From Nymphaea colorata (taxonomy: Eukaryota; Streptophyta; Magnoliopsida; Nymphaeales; Nymphaeaceae): 64,000 nt of DNA. The stretch is from assembly GCF_008831285.2 (NCBI RefSeq), contig NC_045150.1, positions 11,134,868 through 11,198,867 of the forward strand, in the 5' to 3' direction. The translations under genes and the position numbers were made by a program. This document shows positions 11,050 to 22,240 of this stretch, piece after piece. The notes under the pieces are model-generated. The model saw nothing but the letters and a program-made list of their open reading frames with translations, made no database searches and was not told the origin of the DNA. Numbering within the stretch: position 1 is the stretch's first letter; each line of letters opens with the position of its first letter.

Positions 11050-14000
11050 TGTTCGCACCCCACTCCCTTTTCAAGAAGGTCGAAATGCGAGTCAGCAAAA
11101 TTCTTTTAAAATTGGGGTTTTGAGAAAATTTTCAAGAGAAAGGGATCCGCTCGTCGGTACGAGGTCCAACCGTTCCTGCCGCCTTTAACAGTGGTAATTA
11201 GACCAAGGACTAAAGATCATTTGGATCATATACGAGTTATTGATGTAAGTCCTATATGCTTATGCATTGAGGTTTTGGATTCAAGAACCGAAATTCATTT
11301 TTTTGAATAAATGAATTTGAATATTGGGGGTTTTCAAGTTGGTTTAAAATCCTTTGTTTTGGTGTTATTTGAAACACATAATTCTTGAGGATTTTTGAAG
11401 ATTTGGAATTGAGTTCTTTGTTGTGAACTCTAGATGATGATGATCATCTTATGATAAAAATTGATTTTGAACTCTTCTTTTGTCAAATCATGTGATTTGT
11501 AGAATTCATTCTTTTGAAAGAACATAGGTTCCAAATTGTTAGAAAACATGTTGTTTTTCAAATGCACTTTGGCCAAAAGATTATGAATGCATTGCTTGTG
11601 TTTTCTTTTGAAGTTAAGTGAAGTTTACAAATTCTCATTGCAATATGACTTGGTCACTTTTTGCAACTTAAATTTGAATCACTTAATTTCTTGAGAATGT
11701 GCATGTGGTGCCATTGATTTTGAGTGAAAGTGAATGCATGAAACGAGAATGGAAACTATATGGAACATTCATTCTTCTCTCTCTCATAATCCATCAAGAT
11801 TCATTCATATGAAACATACATTCTTCACTCCCTCATAATCTCTCAAAGTCCGTATTGCACGTCATACAATCTATACATGAAATTGATTAAAATGTAGGAC
11901 TTTCTCTATATGTGCTCATTATATGATTAAGCACATGAATTAGAGATGTAGTCCATAAGCTTGAGGCTTGACATAAAATTATCAAAATGATGAAAATATA
12001 TAAATGATGTCAAGTTCAATCTTTGAAACGGATGGGAGACATGGATGACGTCCACTTTTGTCTCAAAATAGCTAAAAAAATCAGACCTTGTGTTGATTTA
12101 AATAGCTGAAAATTGTGGACATTGATTCCAATAAGGACTTGTTTCTTAGATAGAAACAATGAGTTTTTCAAATCTATTCAAATTCCAGATTTCGTAGTAA
12201 TGAAATCATCAACTCCTTTGGATGATTCTAGGATGGTTGGTATTTCAAATACGTAAATTTTGATATTCTTAAACCAATTCCTATAAAACATGGTCTGATT
12301 TCAACAACATACATACATCTTACGTATGGGTTTGCTGAAATTAGGTAAAAATGAAATGAAAGTAATTTATAATCTTGCACTAGAAAAATCAATAAAAATG
12401 GCCAATTTCCTTAAAGACCGGTTTGGAAACATGTTCCAACCTGATTTTAAGGGAGGAATGTAATTTTTGACAAGAAATCGGATGCATATATGTACATATA
12501 TAACAATGTATACATATACGTACCTTACTTTTCAAAATGAAATTTTATCAAGGGACCGCATGACTCATGAATCATGATGATTCATGGCTGGGTTCTTTTA
12601 TGTAGGAAGATTGAGAACTTGTTTCAAATCTTCCCTACTACCCTTGATTAATTAAATTGAAAGACATGAATCAAAATGACTGTGAATAAGAAAGAAAATA
12701 AAACAATACTCAAGCTTATTCGTCCATCATTTCGCCATGCAAGGGTGGATCACATTCATAAAAACGTATCCATCCCTTATAGGCATTTTCATCATACGTG
12801 ATGTAGCAAAATCACTTTCTCACCGTGGGATTCTCTCATGGTAGGGAGTTCAAAATGGTATTAAGTTGGTTTCTTTGAAAGGGACGTGGCCTTGGGGCCC
12901 ATTTCGAAATTTGATACTTGGGTTCATATTTAAGAAAAACCGACATATGCATGCATTATGCATTAACATGTACATTGAAGCGTAGGTTTCCCTTAGCTGG
13001 ACATCATTCCCAGCCGTAAGCAAATGAAAATAAACCCTCCCACGAATTGTTGGAATTAAAATAAATCAACAATAAGCTAAAGTAGAAGAGAAGTGAGTTA
13101 AGATCACCTACCTTGCGGTCGGTCTTGATGTTTGTCTTTCGTCTTCACTTGTTTTCTAACCCAAGCAATCCTAAGCAAGAATCCAACCGTGGATTCAAGC
13201 TTAGCAAAGCTAGAATAAGAAATAGCTTGCTTGCTGGAATTTGGAGTGGTAAAGAGGGCTTCTCACCACGAAAATCCTAAGTAAGGGTTCACTTAAGCAC
13301 CCTAACTTAGCAAAATCAATGGGGAGAATAGAAGAAAGTGAAGAAGAGAATGGGAGAAAAAGGGGAAGGGGGCTTGGACGAACCTCTTCTCTCTTCCTTG
13401 GCTTCTCCCTCCTAGCTCCTTGGCTGCAGCAATTTGATAGAATGCTCCAAAATTTTGTCCCCCTCCTTAGTGGCCAAGGGGAGGTTTATATAGAGGAGGA
13501 GGTGGGTTCAACCACCTTCTTAACTCACCTTGGGAACTTACTTAAGACCTTGGGGACTTGTAAAATGAGTTAAATAGACTTTAAAGGCTCTAATTGACCA
13601 TTTCTCAGCCCATTTCCACGAGCTAGGTGGGCTGGGCTAGGTTTGGTCAACTTGGGTTCAGACCTAGGTGACCATTTTGACCAAAATTTTGGACGAAAAT
13701 GCCCTTACACAGGGTTTTGCCCTTATTTTATACTATTTATTTTTTTTTGTTTGAAATCGAGCTTATAAGGTTAAAACCTAGTTACTAAGCTCCAAATGCC
13801 ATTGAATTATGATAATTAAATTTAAATTTTAATAAAATTTAAAAATTTTATCAAATTTGGTTCGAAAAGGGTATTTTCGTCCAAAACTTGATTGAAAATG
13901 GATTTCAACTGAATCAAACTTTCACTTGAGAAATTCAATTTAAATTTGGTATTTGATTCAAGCATTTGACAAATTCAAATGTTTATTTGCCTTTCATAAA

Positions 14001-14876
14001 CCATTTTAGGCTTTTTAATCTTAAGTTGACCGCAGAAGGGCAAAATTGTCCAAATTGATCAATTTCGACCAATTGACCAAAGTCAAAGCTCATTTGCAAG
14101 TAGTTTGACTTTATTTGAGGTAATTTGATAAATTTGGGTCAAGAAAGCTCTTAATTGAGCTAAATTGTACTTTGACTGAGTTTAGTCAAAGTGGGTTTGG
14201 TTCGGTCAAAGTCTATTTTCGTCCATTAATTGGATCATGAGACAGACTTACGTTTTGACTATGTTGAGCCCATTGTGACCGAACCTAGCTGGAATTGGCA
14301 CCACATTTGAGTGCACCCGGGTCAAACCTACTTGGATTAAGTAGGTTAGGTGAGTTTGACCAGTCTAGTAATTGCTTCCTTGGAAATGATTTTTTTCTTT
14401 AAGGAGGATCTGGTTAAAGAAGAGAGAGAGACATAAATGTCTCTCTTTTCCTAGGTTTCTCCTTTATTTCTTCTTGAAAATGACTTTTCTTCAATTAATT
14501 TGAGAGAAAATATTTATTTATTATTTTTTTTTTGACATGGAGGGGGGCATGGCCCCTGGGGAGGGCTCTTGACCACACGGGCTAGGTGGGGCCCACACGT
14601 GGGTCCCACGTAGCATTTTAGACTGAATTAGATCCAATTCTTGGATCTAAGTCAAAATTTGCATTTTGCAATTGGATTTGGATTTCAAATGACATTTGCA
14701 ATTGAATTTGGACTCGTAATCCTGCATTGGGATTCGTGTATCGGGTTAAATTCACGATTTGAATCTAATTGTTCTTTAGATTCGAAATTGGCTTTGAAAT
14801 TGCAAATTTTCACAATTCTTTTGTGAAATTTTCACATTGCTTCAATTTTGATGTGGAAAAATTTGGGGTGTTAACA
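11050..14876 (-). repeat. 3' LTR, 3827 bp
   Basis: In sense orientation it starts TGTTAACACCCC and ends GGGGTGCGAACA, a TG...CA pair with short inverted ends. Compared by eye with the other LTR it shows three substitutions (11192, 12798, 12872) and two one-base indels (near 11882 and in a T run near 13741). These indels fully account for the 2-bp length difference. The plus-strand 84-codon frame at 13319-13573 is identical in both LTRs but has no domain and faces the LTR promoter, so it is not called as a gene. Confidence 0.95.
13482..13494 (-). promoter_or_regulatory. LTR TATA box (3' LTR copy)
   Basis: The minus strand reads CTCTATATAAACC, a strong plant TATA box in element sense. Transcription would start about 30 bases further on (near 13450), leaving R-U5 of roughly 2.4 kb. 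The same site is in the 5' LTR at about 26655-26667, where it would drive the element. Confidence 0.6.
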
Positions 14877-14892
14877 GATGCCCCTCTTTGTT
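14877..14892 (-). other. Polypurine tract
   Basis: Directly before the 3' LTR in sense, the minus strand reads CAAAGAGGGGCATC then TGTTAACA. The purine-rich run is the expected plus-strand primer of reverse transcription. Confidence 0.8.
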
Positions 14893-15837
14893 GTTAAGCA
14901 AATTGAATAATTTGCTTAATAGCAAAGATTCACGCACCAAATTTTTGCAAATCGTTTGGAAAATCCATTTTTCAAATGATGTTGAACCATCCTCGCTCGA
15001 GGGAAATGCTAGGCATAGACCTGAAATAAGAAGATCTTTCTCCATCTCATTGGAGACTTTGTAGAGGAATTAATGTTGGTTGAAAAATTTTGTAATTGTG
15101 AAAGTTTTTGCATTTGATGCTTTGAGAAATTTGCCTTCGATGCCTTCTAAACCATTGGCAAGTGCTTTTTCTCTTCTTTTACTTAATTTTTCACATACTC
15201 TCTTTTGCTTTTGAATTTTGATTTTCTTTTTGAGCCACCCTTCACTCTTGGGAGAAATTCCTCACCACCCCAAAAGCTACTACGGAGTTCCACCGCTTTG
15301 GCGGTTTTGTGTAGTTTGCTTTGTGTAATATCAAGTCTATCGGGCTTTCTTCTGAACCCTTGTAACAAGCTTTGGGCCGGTAACTCCTAGACCAGTTGGC
15401 CTCAGGGTACCAAATGTAAAACACTCCCCGGGCTTACTTGCTCGAATTCAGAAGGCTTTAGGAGACTTAATATAAGCAAAATGTTCATGGATTGCTTTTT
15501 AGCTTCACGGCGTAAGCATAGGTCATATGCCCACCCGCGCCTGCTGAGCTTTGAACCAGAGGAACAACTACACTCACCCCGAGCTCATTGCTCAACTCAT
15601 TTCGCTTGATAGCTTTTTCTAGCATCTTGCCAAGGTCTTTTAGGTGACAAGACTTTTTCTTATGGCATCTCATGCTAGACCTTTACAAATGCCGATTGTC
15701 GGGACCAACATTAATTACTATACATAAGTCCCTCAATGTCTGTGAAATTTCTTGCCTATTTCAAGACGATGCCCTTGCAATTGTCTTCAAGACATGGGTT
15801 GAGTTTAAAAATTTTGATGCATTTTTGAAACTTTTCC
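14893..15837 (-). other. 3' noncoding region of the Tat element
   Basis: About 945 bp between the pol stop and the PPT. Short frames on both strands have no recognisable domain. Long noncoding 3' regions are usual in Tat elements. Confidence 0.6.
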
Positions 15838-18800
15838 CTAAGGGATACCATGCCCCTTAGTTGGTTTGAAAATTGTTACAAACGTGCTTATCAAAGCACA
15901 ACTATTTTGAATTTTTTTTTTTTGAATTGCAAATTCAAGTATAGAATTTTTGAGATGCAAAGCATTAATTGGATCGGGGATTTCAACCCCATCGGCATCA
16001 ATCAGTCGATAAGAATTGTGAGGTAGAACCTCTTTGACAACATATGGTCCTTCCCAGTTCGGCGCCCATTTTCCTTTGGGTCTACTCCTGAGTGGAACTA
16101 TGGATCTTAAAACAAGATCATTTACCTGAAATTTTCTTTCAATGACTGATTTGGCATAATGTCGGGCGACTCTCTTACGATAGACTTCGGCATGCTCTGC
16201 CGCTTGTAGTCTTTTCTCGTCTAAGAGGTCTAATTGAGTAAGTCTCTTTTTTTGGTATTTGTTAATTGGGAGTTCAATGAGAGCAGCAAATTTCATTGCT
16301 GGTTTTTGGACATGTAATGGAAGGACAATTTCCGTTCCATATACTAATTCTGCTGGTGTAGCATTGGTGGGTGTCCGAATTGTGGTTCGATACGCCCAAA
16401 GTGCATTGTGCATTTTCTCGTGCCAATCTCGGCCTGTTTCAACTGTCCTTTCTAAGACACGAATCAAAATCTTGTTGGTTGCTTCTGCCTGACCATTACC
16501 TTGAGGGTAATATGGGGCAGAAAAGTGATGTTGTATTTTGTATTTATGACAAAGATTGCGCATTTTCTCATTTTTGAAATGAGTACCGTTATCAGAAACG
16601 ATATCATGCGGGATGCCAAATCTACACAAAAGATTTTTATGAATGAAGGACACTACGTGTTGTCCTTCGACTGTTTTTAAAGTGATCGCTTCCACCCATT
16701 TGGTGAAGTAATCTGTAGCTGCAAGAAAATACCTGTGTCCATTTGAGGCAGGTGGATTGATTGGACCGACTACGTCGAAGGCCCACATGGAGAATGGCCA
16801 TGGTGAGCTGACCGAATGAAGGTACGCTGCTGGAGCATGAATTGATGGTGCATGCAACTGACATTTGATGCATTTCTTGACAAATTGGTGACAGTCTCTT
16901 TGCATTGTGGGCCAATAGTACCCTGCTCTGACTATCTGCTTGACGAGGGTCTGATACCCTACATGTCCCCCACAAATTCCTTCATGGGCTTCTTGAATGA
17001 CTTCTAGTGCCTCATTTGCATCGAGACATCTAGCATATTCTGTGCTGAATCCTCTTCTGTATAGGATGTCGGCTAGAATGAAATATCTTGAAGACATGTG
17101 TCTCAAAACTCTTTGCTCTTTTCGAGACATTTCTGGTGGAAGTGTTCCAGTTTGGAGAAAATCCTTGATGTTCTGATACCATGGTGTTTCTCTACTTTCT
17201 GCTTGCAACACCTGTTCTGGTATGACAAAAGATGGTTGCTCGAGTCTTCCAACTTCAAAAGATCTGATAGATTCTCCAGGTTTGAAGGCAATGGTAGAGC
17301 CTAAACTGGCTAAACCGTCTGCTATTGGGTTAAATTCTCTTTTGACATGTAAGAGTTGACATTCCTCGAACTGTCTTAAGAGGGAAGCTGCTAACTCTTG
17401 ATATGGGATCAATTTTTGATCTTTGACTTGCCAATCTCCATTGACCTGACTGACAGCCAAGAGAGAATCTCCAAAAATGCGAACTCTCTGCACTTTAAAT
17501 TTGAGCAACATTTTGAGTCCTTGGATTAGGGCCTCGTACTCTGCCATATTATGCGTGCAGGAAAAATTCAATTTGAGAGAGTAGGGAATCATTTCCCTTT
17601 CTGGTGTAATGAAAAGTATCCCAATGCCTGCCCCAGCTGTGCTCTTAGATCCATCAAAGTACATCTCCCAAATCGGCTCTGGTTCAGTTGTCAGGATTTG
17701 CTCATCTGGAAAATCATCATTTGTTCTAATTTCTTCATATAGAGGAAAATCTGCCAATTGGTCTGCAATGGCTTGCCCCTTGATTGATTTTTGTGACACA
17801 TATTCCAAATCATATTGCATCAGCAAAACCTGCCACTTTGCTATCCTTCCATTCAGAAATGGCTGTTCGAGGATATATTTGAGTGGATTAAGTTTGGATA
17901 AAATTTTAACTTCACAAGCCAATAGATAATGCCTTAATTTTTGACACATCCACACCAAGGCTAAGCAAGTTTTTTCCATGTGCGAGTAGTTCTTTTCATA
18001 CTGCACAAATGTCTTACTGATGTAATAAATGGCATGTTCTATTCGGCATCCTTCTTCATATTGAGCCAGAAATCCACCACAGGCTGAATCGTTAACTGTG
18101 ATGTAAAGGAGTAGAGGTTCCCCTAAAATTGGAGGTTTTAAAATTGGTGGGCAAAGAAGATACTTCTTGATCTTTTCGAATGAGGCTTGACATTCATGCC
18201 CCCATTCAAATTTGACTCCTTTCCGCAGTAAATGGTTGAAGGGTTCGCATCTCATGGCGAGATTAGATATAAACCTTCTGATTGATTGAATTCTGCCTTG
18301 CAAGCTGCGTAGCTCCTTAAGATTTGTTGGGGGTGACATTTCGATGATCGCCTTTGCTTTGGAAGGATCCATCTCGATTCCCTTTTGGCTGACCATAAAT
18401 CCCAAAAGCTTACCGGATTCCACACCAAATACACATTTTTGTGGATTCAATCTAAGTTTGTATTGTAAGAGTCTATCAAAAACTTGAGAGAGAATGTTGA
18501 TGTGATTCTCCCTTGTTTTTGACTTAATTAGTAGATCATCTACATATGCATCCATGATTTGATGCATTTGGTCATGAAAAATAGCTGCCATAGCCCTTTG
18601 ATATGTTGCCCCAGCGTTCTTCAAACCAAATGGCATTACTGTATAGCAGAAGGTACCCCATGGGGTTGTAAATGATGTTTTGGCTTGATCTTGAGCTGCC
18701 AACTTAATTTGGTTATAACCAGAATATCCATCCATAAAGGAGAACATAGCGTGACCTGCGGTACTGTCTACCAACAAGTCAATGTTTGGAAGTGGGTAGT

Positions 18801-19368
18801 CATCCTTTGGTGTAGCCTTATTCAAATCTCTGAAATCGATGCAGAGCCGAATTTTGCCATTTTTCTTTGGGACTACCACAATATTTGCTAACCATTCAGG
18901 ATAGTCGATTGTTCGGATGAACCCTGCCTTTAGTAGGTCTTCCAGGCCTTCCTTAACTTGCCCCTCAAGACGAGGGTCTAGTTTCCTCAACTTTTGTTTG
19001 ATTGGCTTGCATTCTGGTTTCAATGGTAGTCGATGCTCGACTAATTTTGTATCAAGTCCTGGCATGTCCTCATAAGTCCACGCAAAGGCTTCTTGATGCT
19101 TTTTGAGGAAATCTATCAACTCTTTTCTTTCTTCTGCTGAGAGACTTGTTCCAATTTGCAAAATCTTTGGACTCTCTTCCGTGCCAATGTTAATTTCCTC
19201 AATCGGATCATTAATCAGAGGTGACGGTTGATCTTGCTTTCTCATTTGGATGAACTCTGGACATTCGGCCTCTGTGAGTTCTGGATTTATCTCCTTAAAA
19301 GCTTTTGATGTTTGATCCTCAAATGCCATCCTAAAGATTGTAAAGAAGTTAGATGAAATTTGAGACAT
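15838..19368 (-). CDS. pol: Tat-type pol: RT, RNase H, second RNase H, integrase (1176 aa)
   Basis: This polyprotein copies the element RNA and inserts the cDNA. Approximate order: an N-terminal segment; reverse transcriptase with CIDFRDLNKATPKDDYPLP near residue 180 and the catalytic YVDD near 274; the RT-linked RNase H; a second, archaeal-type RNase H starting MYFDGSKS near 569 with MAEYEALIQGL; an integrase with an HHCC zinc motif (H...H...CIKC) from about 799, then catalytic D (AFDVVGP, ~866), D (SDNGTHF, ~926) and E (GQAEATNK, ~962). No chromodomain follows. Catalytic residues seen are all present and the frame is unbroken. Its frame differs from gag-protease, and a TAA at 19414-19416 closes the pol frame upstream of the start, so pol is not a simple read-through of gag. 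The second ATG (MAFEDQTSKAF) lies just after an acceptor-like site and is an alternative start. Confidence 0.95.
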   Translation of the reverse strand: MSQISSNFFTIFRMAFEDQTSKAFKEINPELTEAECPEFIQMRKQDQPSPLINDPIEEINIGTEESPKILQIGTSLSAEERKELIDFLKKHQEAFAWTYEDMPGLDTKLVEHRLPLKPECKPIKQKLRKLDPRLEGQVKEGLEDLLKAGFIRTIDYPEWLANIVVVPKKNGKIRLCIDFRDLNKATPKDDYPLPNIDLLVDSTAGHAMFSFMDGYSGYNQIKLAAQDQAKTSFTTPWGTFCYTVMPFGLKNAGATYQRAMAAIFHDQMHQIMDAYVDDLLIKSKTRENHINILSQVFDRLLQYKLRLNPQKCVFGVESGKLLGFMVSQKGIEMDPSKAKAIIEMSPPTNLKELRSLQGRIQSIRRFISNLAMRCEPFNHLLRKGVKFEWGHECQASFEKIKKYLLCPPILKPPILGEPLLLYITVNDSACGGFLAQYEEGCRIEHAIYYISKTFVQYEKNYSHMEKTCLALVWMCQKLRHYLLACEVKILSKLNPLKYILEQPFLNGRIAKWQVLLMQYDLEYVSQKSIKGQAIADQLADFPLYEEIRTNDDFPDEQILTTEPEPIWEMYFDGSKSTAGAGIGILFITPEREMIPYSLKLNFSCTHNMAEYEALIQGLKMLLKFKVQRVRIFGDSLLAVSQVNGDWQVKDQKLIPYQELAASLLRQFEECQLLHVKREFNPIADGLASLGSTIAFKPGESIRSFEVGRLEQPSFVIPEQVLQAESRETPWYQNIKDFLQTGTLPPEMSRKEQRVLRHMSSRYFILADILYRRGFSTEYARCLDANEALEVIQEAHEGICGGHVGYQTLVKQIVRAGYYWPTMQRDCHQFVKKCIKCQLHAPSIHAPAAYLHSVSSPWPFSMWAFDVVGPINPPASNGHRYFLAATDYFTKWVEAITLKTVEGQHVVSFIHKNLLCRFGIPHDIVSDNGTHFKNEKMRNLCHKYKIQHHFSAPYYPQGNGQAEATNKILIRVLERTVETGRDWHEKMHNALWAYRTTIRTPTNATPAELVYGTEIVLPLHVQKPAMKFAALIELPINKYQKKRLTQLDLLDEKRLQAAEHAEVYRKRVARHYAKSVIERKFQVNDLVLRSIVPLRSRPKGKWAPNWEGPYVVKEVLPHNSYRLIDADGVEIPDPINALHLKNSILEFAIQKKKIQNSCALISTFVTIFKPTKGHGIP

Positions 19369-19487
19369 TGTATATGGAAGTAATTTGCATTTGTCATTGT
19401 ATTTTTGAAGGTATTACAAAATGAAGACACTTGGTCTATTTGAGTACAATGACGACAAAATGACAAAATGATGGCGGATTTGTTGAT

Positions 19488-21707
19488 TCAAATTGATGGT
19501 GAACATCCGCCTATGGTATTGCTCTTGACGAAAGGTACTGGCTTGAATTCTTCCTCAACATCCACTTTTTCATAGCTTTGGCACCCCAAGGCTTGAGTGC
19601 CTCGTTGTCCTGTCAAGGTAACTGGTTCCAAGATTCCATTTTCATGTTTGCCAAGGCCAGTAAATGGCTGGTAGCCATGGCGTATGAGTAAATCCAATCC
19701 TTTCTCATTCTGGCAGAATTTCTTGAACAACGGATGACTTTTGTAACTTGTTTCAAGTTTGGTACCCCTTTTCACCCATACCTGTTTCTTTGGTTTCTGA
19801 ATGGCCAACCTGCTAAGACTTTGAGATATTTCTTCTTCTTTGCAGACTCGAATACTGGGTACCTCAATTGTATATGTTGGTACCGGAATCATTGGGTGTA
19901 CAAGCCGACTTTCCCTATCCTCTGCATAGATGGTTATAGAATTCCCGTTGTAAGTCCATTTGACACACTGATGTAGAGTGGAGGGAACTGCATTGGTAGC
20001 ATGGATCCATGGCCTGCCAAGCAACAAGTTGAAGGAGGGTTCTATATCCACCACATGAAATAAAACCCGATGATACGTCTCAGAAATATTCAAATCCAGA
20101 CATATGCATCCTAGGCATGGTTGTCCTGTCCCGTCATATCCATGGATGAAAATTTTGGATGGAGTATAGTCAGCCTGTCTTATGCCCAACTCACGAGCTG
20201 TTTGTTGTGGACAGATGTTCAGGCTTGCTCCACCATCAATTAAAACGTGGGAGACTCTGATGCCCCTTGTCTCTATCACTATGTGCAAGGCGTCATTGTG
20301 CGATGCACCTCCAGTTGGTAGATCTTTATCAGAGAATATGATCGGACTATTTTCACATAATTCAAAAGCCCATTCATTCCCCCTGTTAGGGCTAAACCCT
20401 CCCTTCTTGACTTCAGGTAAGGGGTCCAATTCATTGAAAATGGATTCCAATGGTTCAGGGTCGCACACTTGTGACTTCTGATCAATCTCTGTCAGATGGT
20501 CTTGTTTAACCAGTCCGGTTTGTGCATTGATGGATCCTTTATCATGTTTGAAAAGCAATCCAAAGAAATCCAGGGACGCTGTATCCCTTTTGTTTGTCAC
20601 CATAATTTGACGACCTGTTGAAAATCTGACCATCGAAACTATTCCTTTGCCATGTTTAGGAAAAGGATTCTTGAGAATGTCCGGCTGTTCACTGACCTCT
20701 TTGATTATTTCTTTGTCAACTGCATCTTGCACAATATTTTTAAGTACAAGGCAGTCTTCTGTATCATGTCCTGGAGCGCGATGAAATTTGCAGAATTGCT
20801 CTTTGTTTTTCCCCATCATTGGTGGGGGGTTGGAGACTTTTGGGAGAAACAGAGTACCTCTTTCGATTAGCATATGCATGACCTCTTCATAACTTTGTTG
20901 TAATGGGGTAAATTTTCTATCGTACCCCCATCCAGGATGTTTGTTTTTGGTGCCACTACTACTGCCACTAGCTTTGTCCATTACCCCTTTATTCTTAGGA
21001 TATTCGGACTTTTCTTTCTTGAAGGCTGCAGCGTTGGCCACGATGTTGGCTGGAGCATTCTGACTTCTGCTATTCTTTTTTGTATCTTCCCTTACTTTTA
21101 CCGGGATGACAGCATCAAAAGCTCCATTCTCAATTCCTGCTTCAATGCATTCTGCCCTCTCAGTGAGATCGATGAAAGACTTGATTGGAGCATTGGAAAT
21201 GAGGCTCCTTAATGGTTGTGTCAAATTGTTTACGATCAATCCCAGTGCATGGGATTGAGAGATTGGGTCTCTCATCTTGTTGCAAGAAGACCTCCACCTC
21301 TGAATAAAATCTCTCACCTTTTCACCTGGCCTCTGTTTTAGATAGCATAATGTGGTGATCGTTGGTGCAGTTTCAACGTTTTGAATGAACCTTTCGATGA
21401 AAAGGTTGATTAACATGTCAAAATTTTTCAATTCCACTGGGTTGATGTGTTCCCGATACCATTGTGCTGCAATTCCTTCTAGGCTTCTAGGGAAACATCG
21501 AAAGAGGGCCCTATGATTGTGGCGGAATTTGTAGCATTCAGCAAAGAACATGGCCAAATGTGCCTTTGGGTCTCCATGGCCATCAAATTTGATAAATTTC
21601 TTGGGCAAGTTTTTTATGTGTTTGTCATTTTCGAAGCTTTCGTAGAAATCTTCGCAAGTGAAATTCCTCTTGTTCTTGCCTTTAAGTTGTACTGCATTTA
21701 ACTTTTT
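19488..21707 (-). CDS. gag-pro: Tat gag (capsid part) and aspartic protease
   Basis: The open frame runs from 21707; a nominal start near 21608 is a TTG, so translation must enter from the upstream gag frame. It begins KLNAVQLKGKN. It holds the retrotransposon gag core (AHLAMFFAECYKFR...AAQWYREH...LFIERFIQ), a zinc-knuckle-like CKFHRAPGHDTEDC about residue 270-290 (counted from 21608), an aspartic protease with VLIDGGASLNICP near 455 (DGGA where DSGA or DTGA is more common), and a G-patch-like segment (GYQPFTGLGKHENGI) near 640. This domain set is typical of Tat gag-protease proteins. Its N-terminal part is in another frame, joined through a six-A run at 21703-21708. Confidence 0.9.
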   Translation of the reverse strand, partial: KKLNAVQLKGKNKRNFTCEDFYESFENDKHIKNLPKKFIKFDGHGDPKAHLAMFFAECYKFRHNHRALFRCFPRSLEGIAAQWYREHINPVELKNFDMLINLFIERFIQNVETAPTITTLCYLKQRPGEKVRDFIQRWRSSCNKMRDPISQSHALGLIVNNLTQPLRSLISNAPIKSFIDLTERAECIEAGIENGAFDAVIPVKVREDTKKNSRSQNAPANIVANAAAFKKEKSEYPKNKGVMDKASGSSSGTKNKHPGWGYDRKFTPLQQSYEEVMHMLIERGTLFLPKVSNPPPMMGKNKEQFCKFHRAPGHDTEDCLVLKNIVQDAVDKEIIKEVSEQPDILKNPFPKHGKGIVSMVRFSTGRQIMVTNKRDTASLDFFGLLFKHDKGSINAQTGLVKQDHLTEIDQKSQVCDPEPLESIFNELDPLPEVKKGGFSPNRGNEWAFELCENSPIIFSDKDLPTGGASHNDALHIVIETRGIRVSHVLIDGGASLNICPQQTARELGIRQADYTPSKIFIHGYDGTGQPCLGCICLDLNISETYHRVLFHVVDIEPSFNLLLGRPWIHATNAVPSTLHQCVKWTYNGNSITIYAEDRESRLVHPMIPVPTYTIEVPSIRVCKEEEISQSLSRLAIQKPKKQVWVKRGTKLETSYKSHPLFKKFCQNEKGLDLLIRHGYQPFTGLGKHENGILEPVTLTGQRGTQALGCQSYEKVDVEEEFKPVPFVKSNTIGGCSPSI

Positions 21708-22057
21708 TCAACTTCCTGGATTTTTGTTTTCCAGGATTCTCCCTTCTTCTTTTTCTTGGGAGTTTTCGGTTCTTCCTCACTACTAGATTCTGTTGTAGCG
21801 TCTTCAGAAGAGTCTGAACTGCTTGATGAGTACTTTCTTGTTTTCTTCCCTTTCTTTTTGGCTTTTTCTGCCTGCGCTTGTTCTTCATTGAACATGATCA
21901 TGTATTTCCGAAATCTTCTGTATTCCTCAAATTCTGGGTCATTTATTTCCAGCTTGGGAGGTGTTTCTGAGGAGGATTCTTCTCCCCTGTCTCCTATAAA
22001 AGGTTGATCAAGCTCCATTTCACTCCTTCTCCTGCTTTGGCTTCTGGTTTCAACCAT
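21698..22057 (-). CDS. gag: Tat gag N-terminal part (frame-broken from the rest of gag)
   Basis: I start it at the ATG at 22057 (MVETRSQSRRRSEM), because the upstream 39 codons of the same open frame are hydrophobic and unlike gag. The product is acidic and serine-rich, then highly basic (KKKGKKTRKYSSSSSDSSED and a KTPKKKKKGES run), as in other Tat gag N-termini. It ends at a TAA (21698-21700) just after GAAAAAAG. One more A in that run, or a -1 slip, would continue into the 2.2-kb gag-protease frame. The decayed relative at 33.6 kb has eight As at the same place, so the site varies in length. Either a real mutation, a sequencing error in the homopolymer or translational slippage fits. Confidence 0.8.
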   Translation of the reverse strand: MVETRSQSRRRSEMELDQPFIGDRGEESSSETPPKLEINDPEFEEYRRFRKYMIMFNEEQAQAEKAKKKGKKTRKYSSSSSDSSEDATTESSSEEEPKTPKKKKKGESWKTKIQEVEKS

Positions 22058-22240
22058 AAAGCGGATGTTCACCTTGCAAGAAGAAAAATTGAAAATGTTA
22101 GGATGTGAATTGATGAGAGGTGACAAATTTTGATTACATATTAAAAGAAAGATGAGAATGACAAAACTTGACAAAGTTTAACATAACTTGACAAAACTTG
22201 ACAAATTTTGGCTTAATGACAATGAATTAGACATGACAAT

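Noticed and set aside
13319-13573. 84-codon plus-strand frame in the LTR, identical at 26491-26745
   Set aside because: It is identical only because the LTRs are. It runs against the LTR promoter, covers the TATA region and has no domain.
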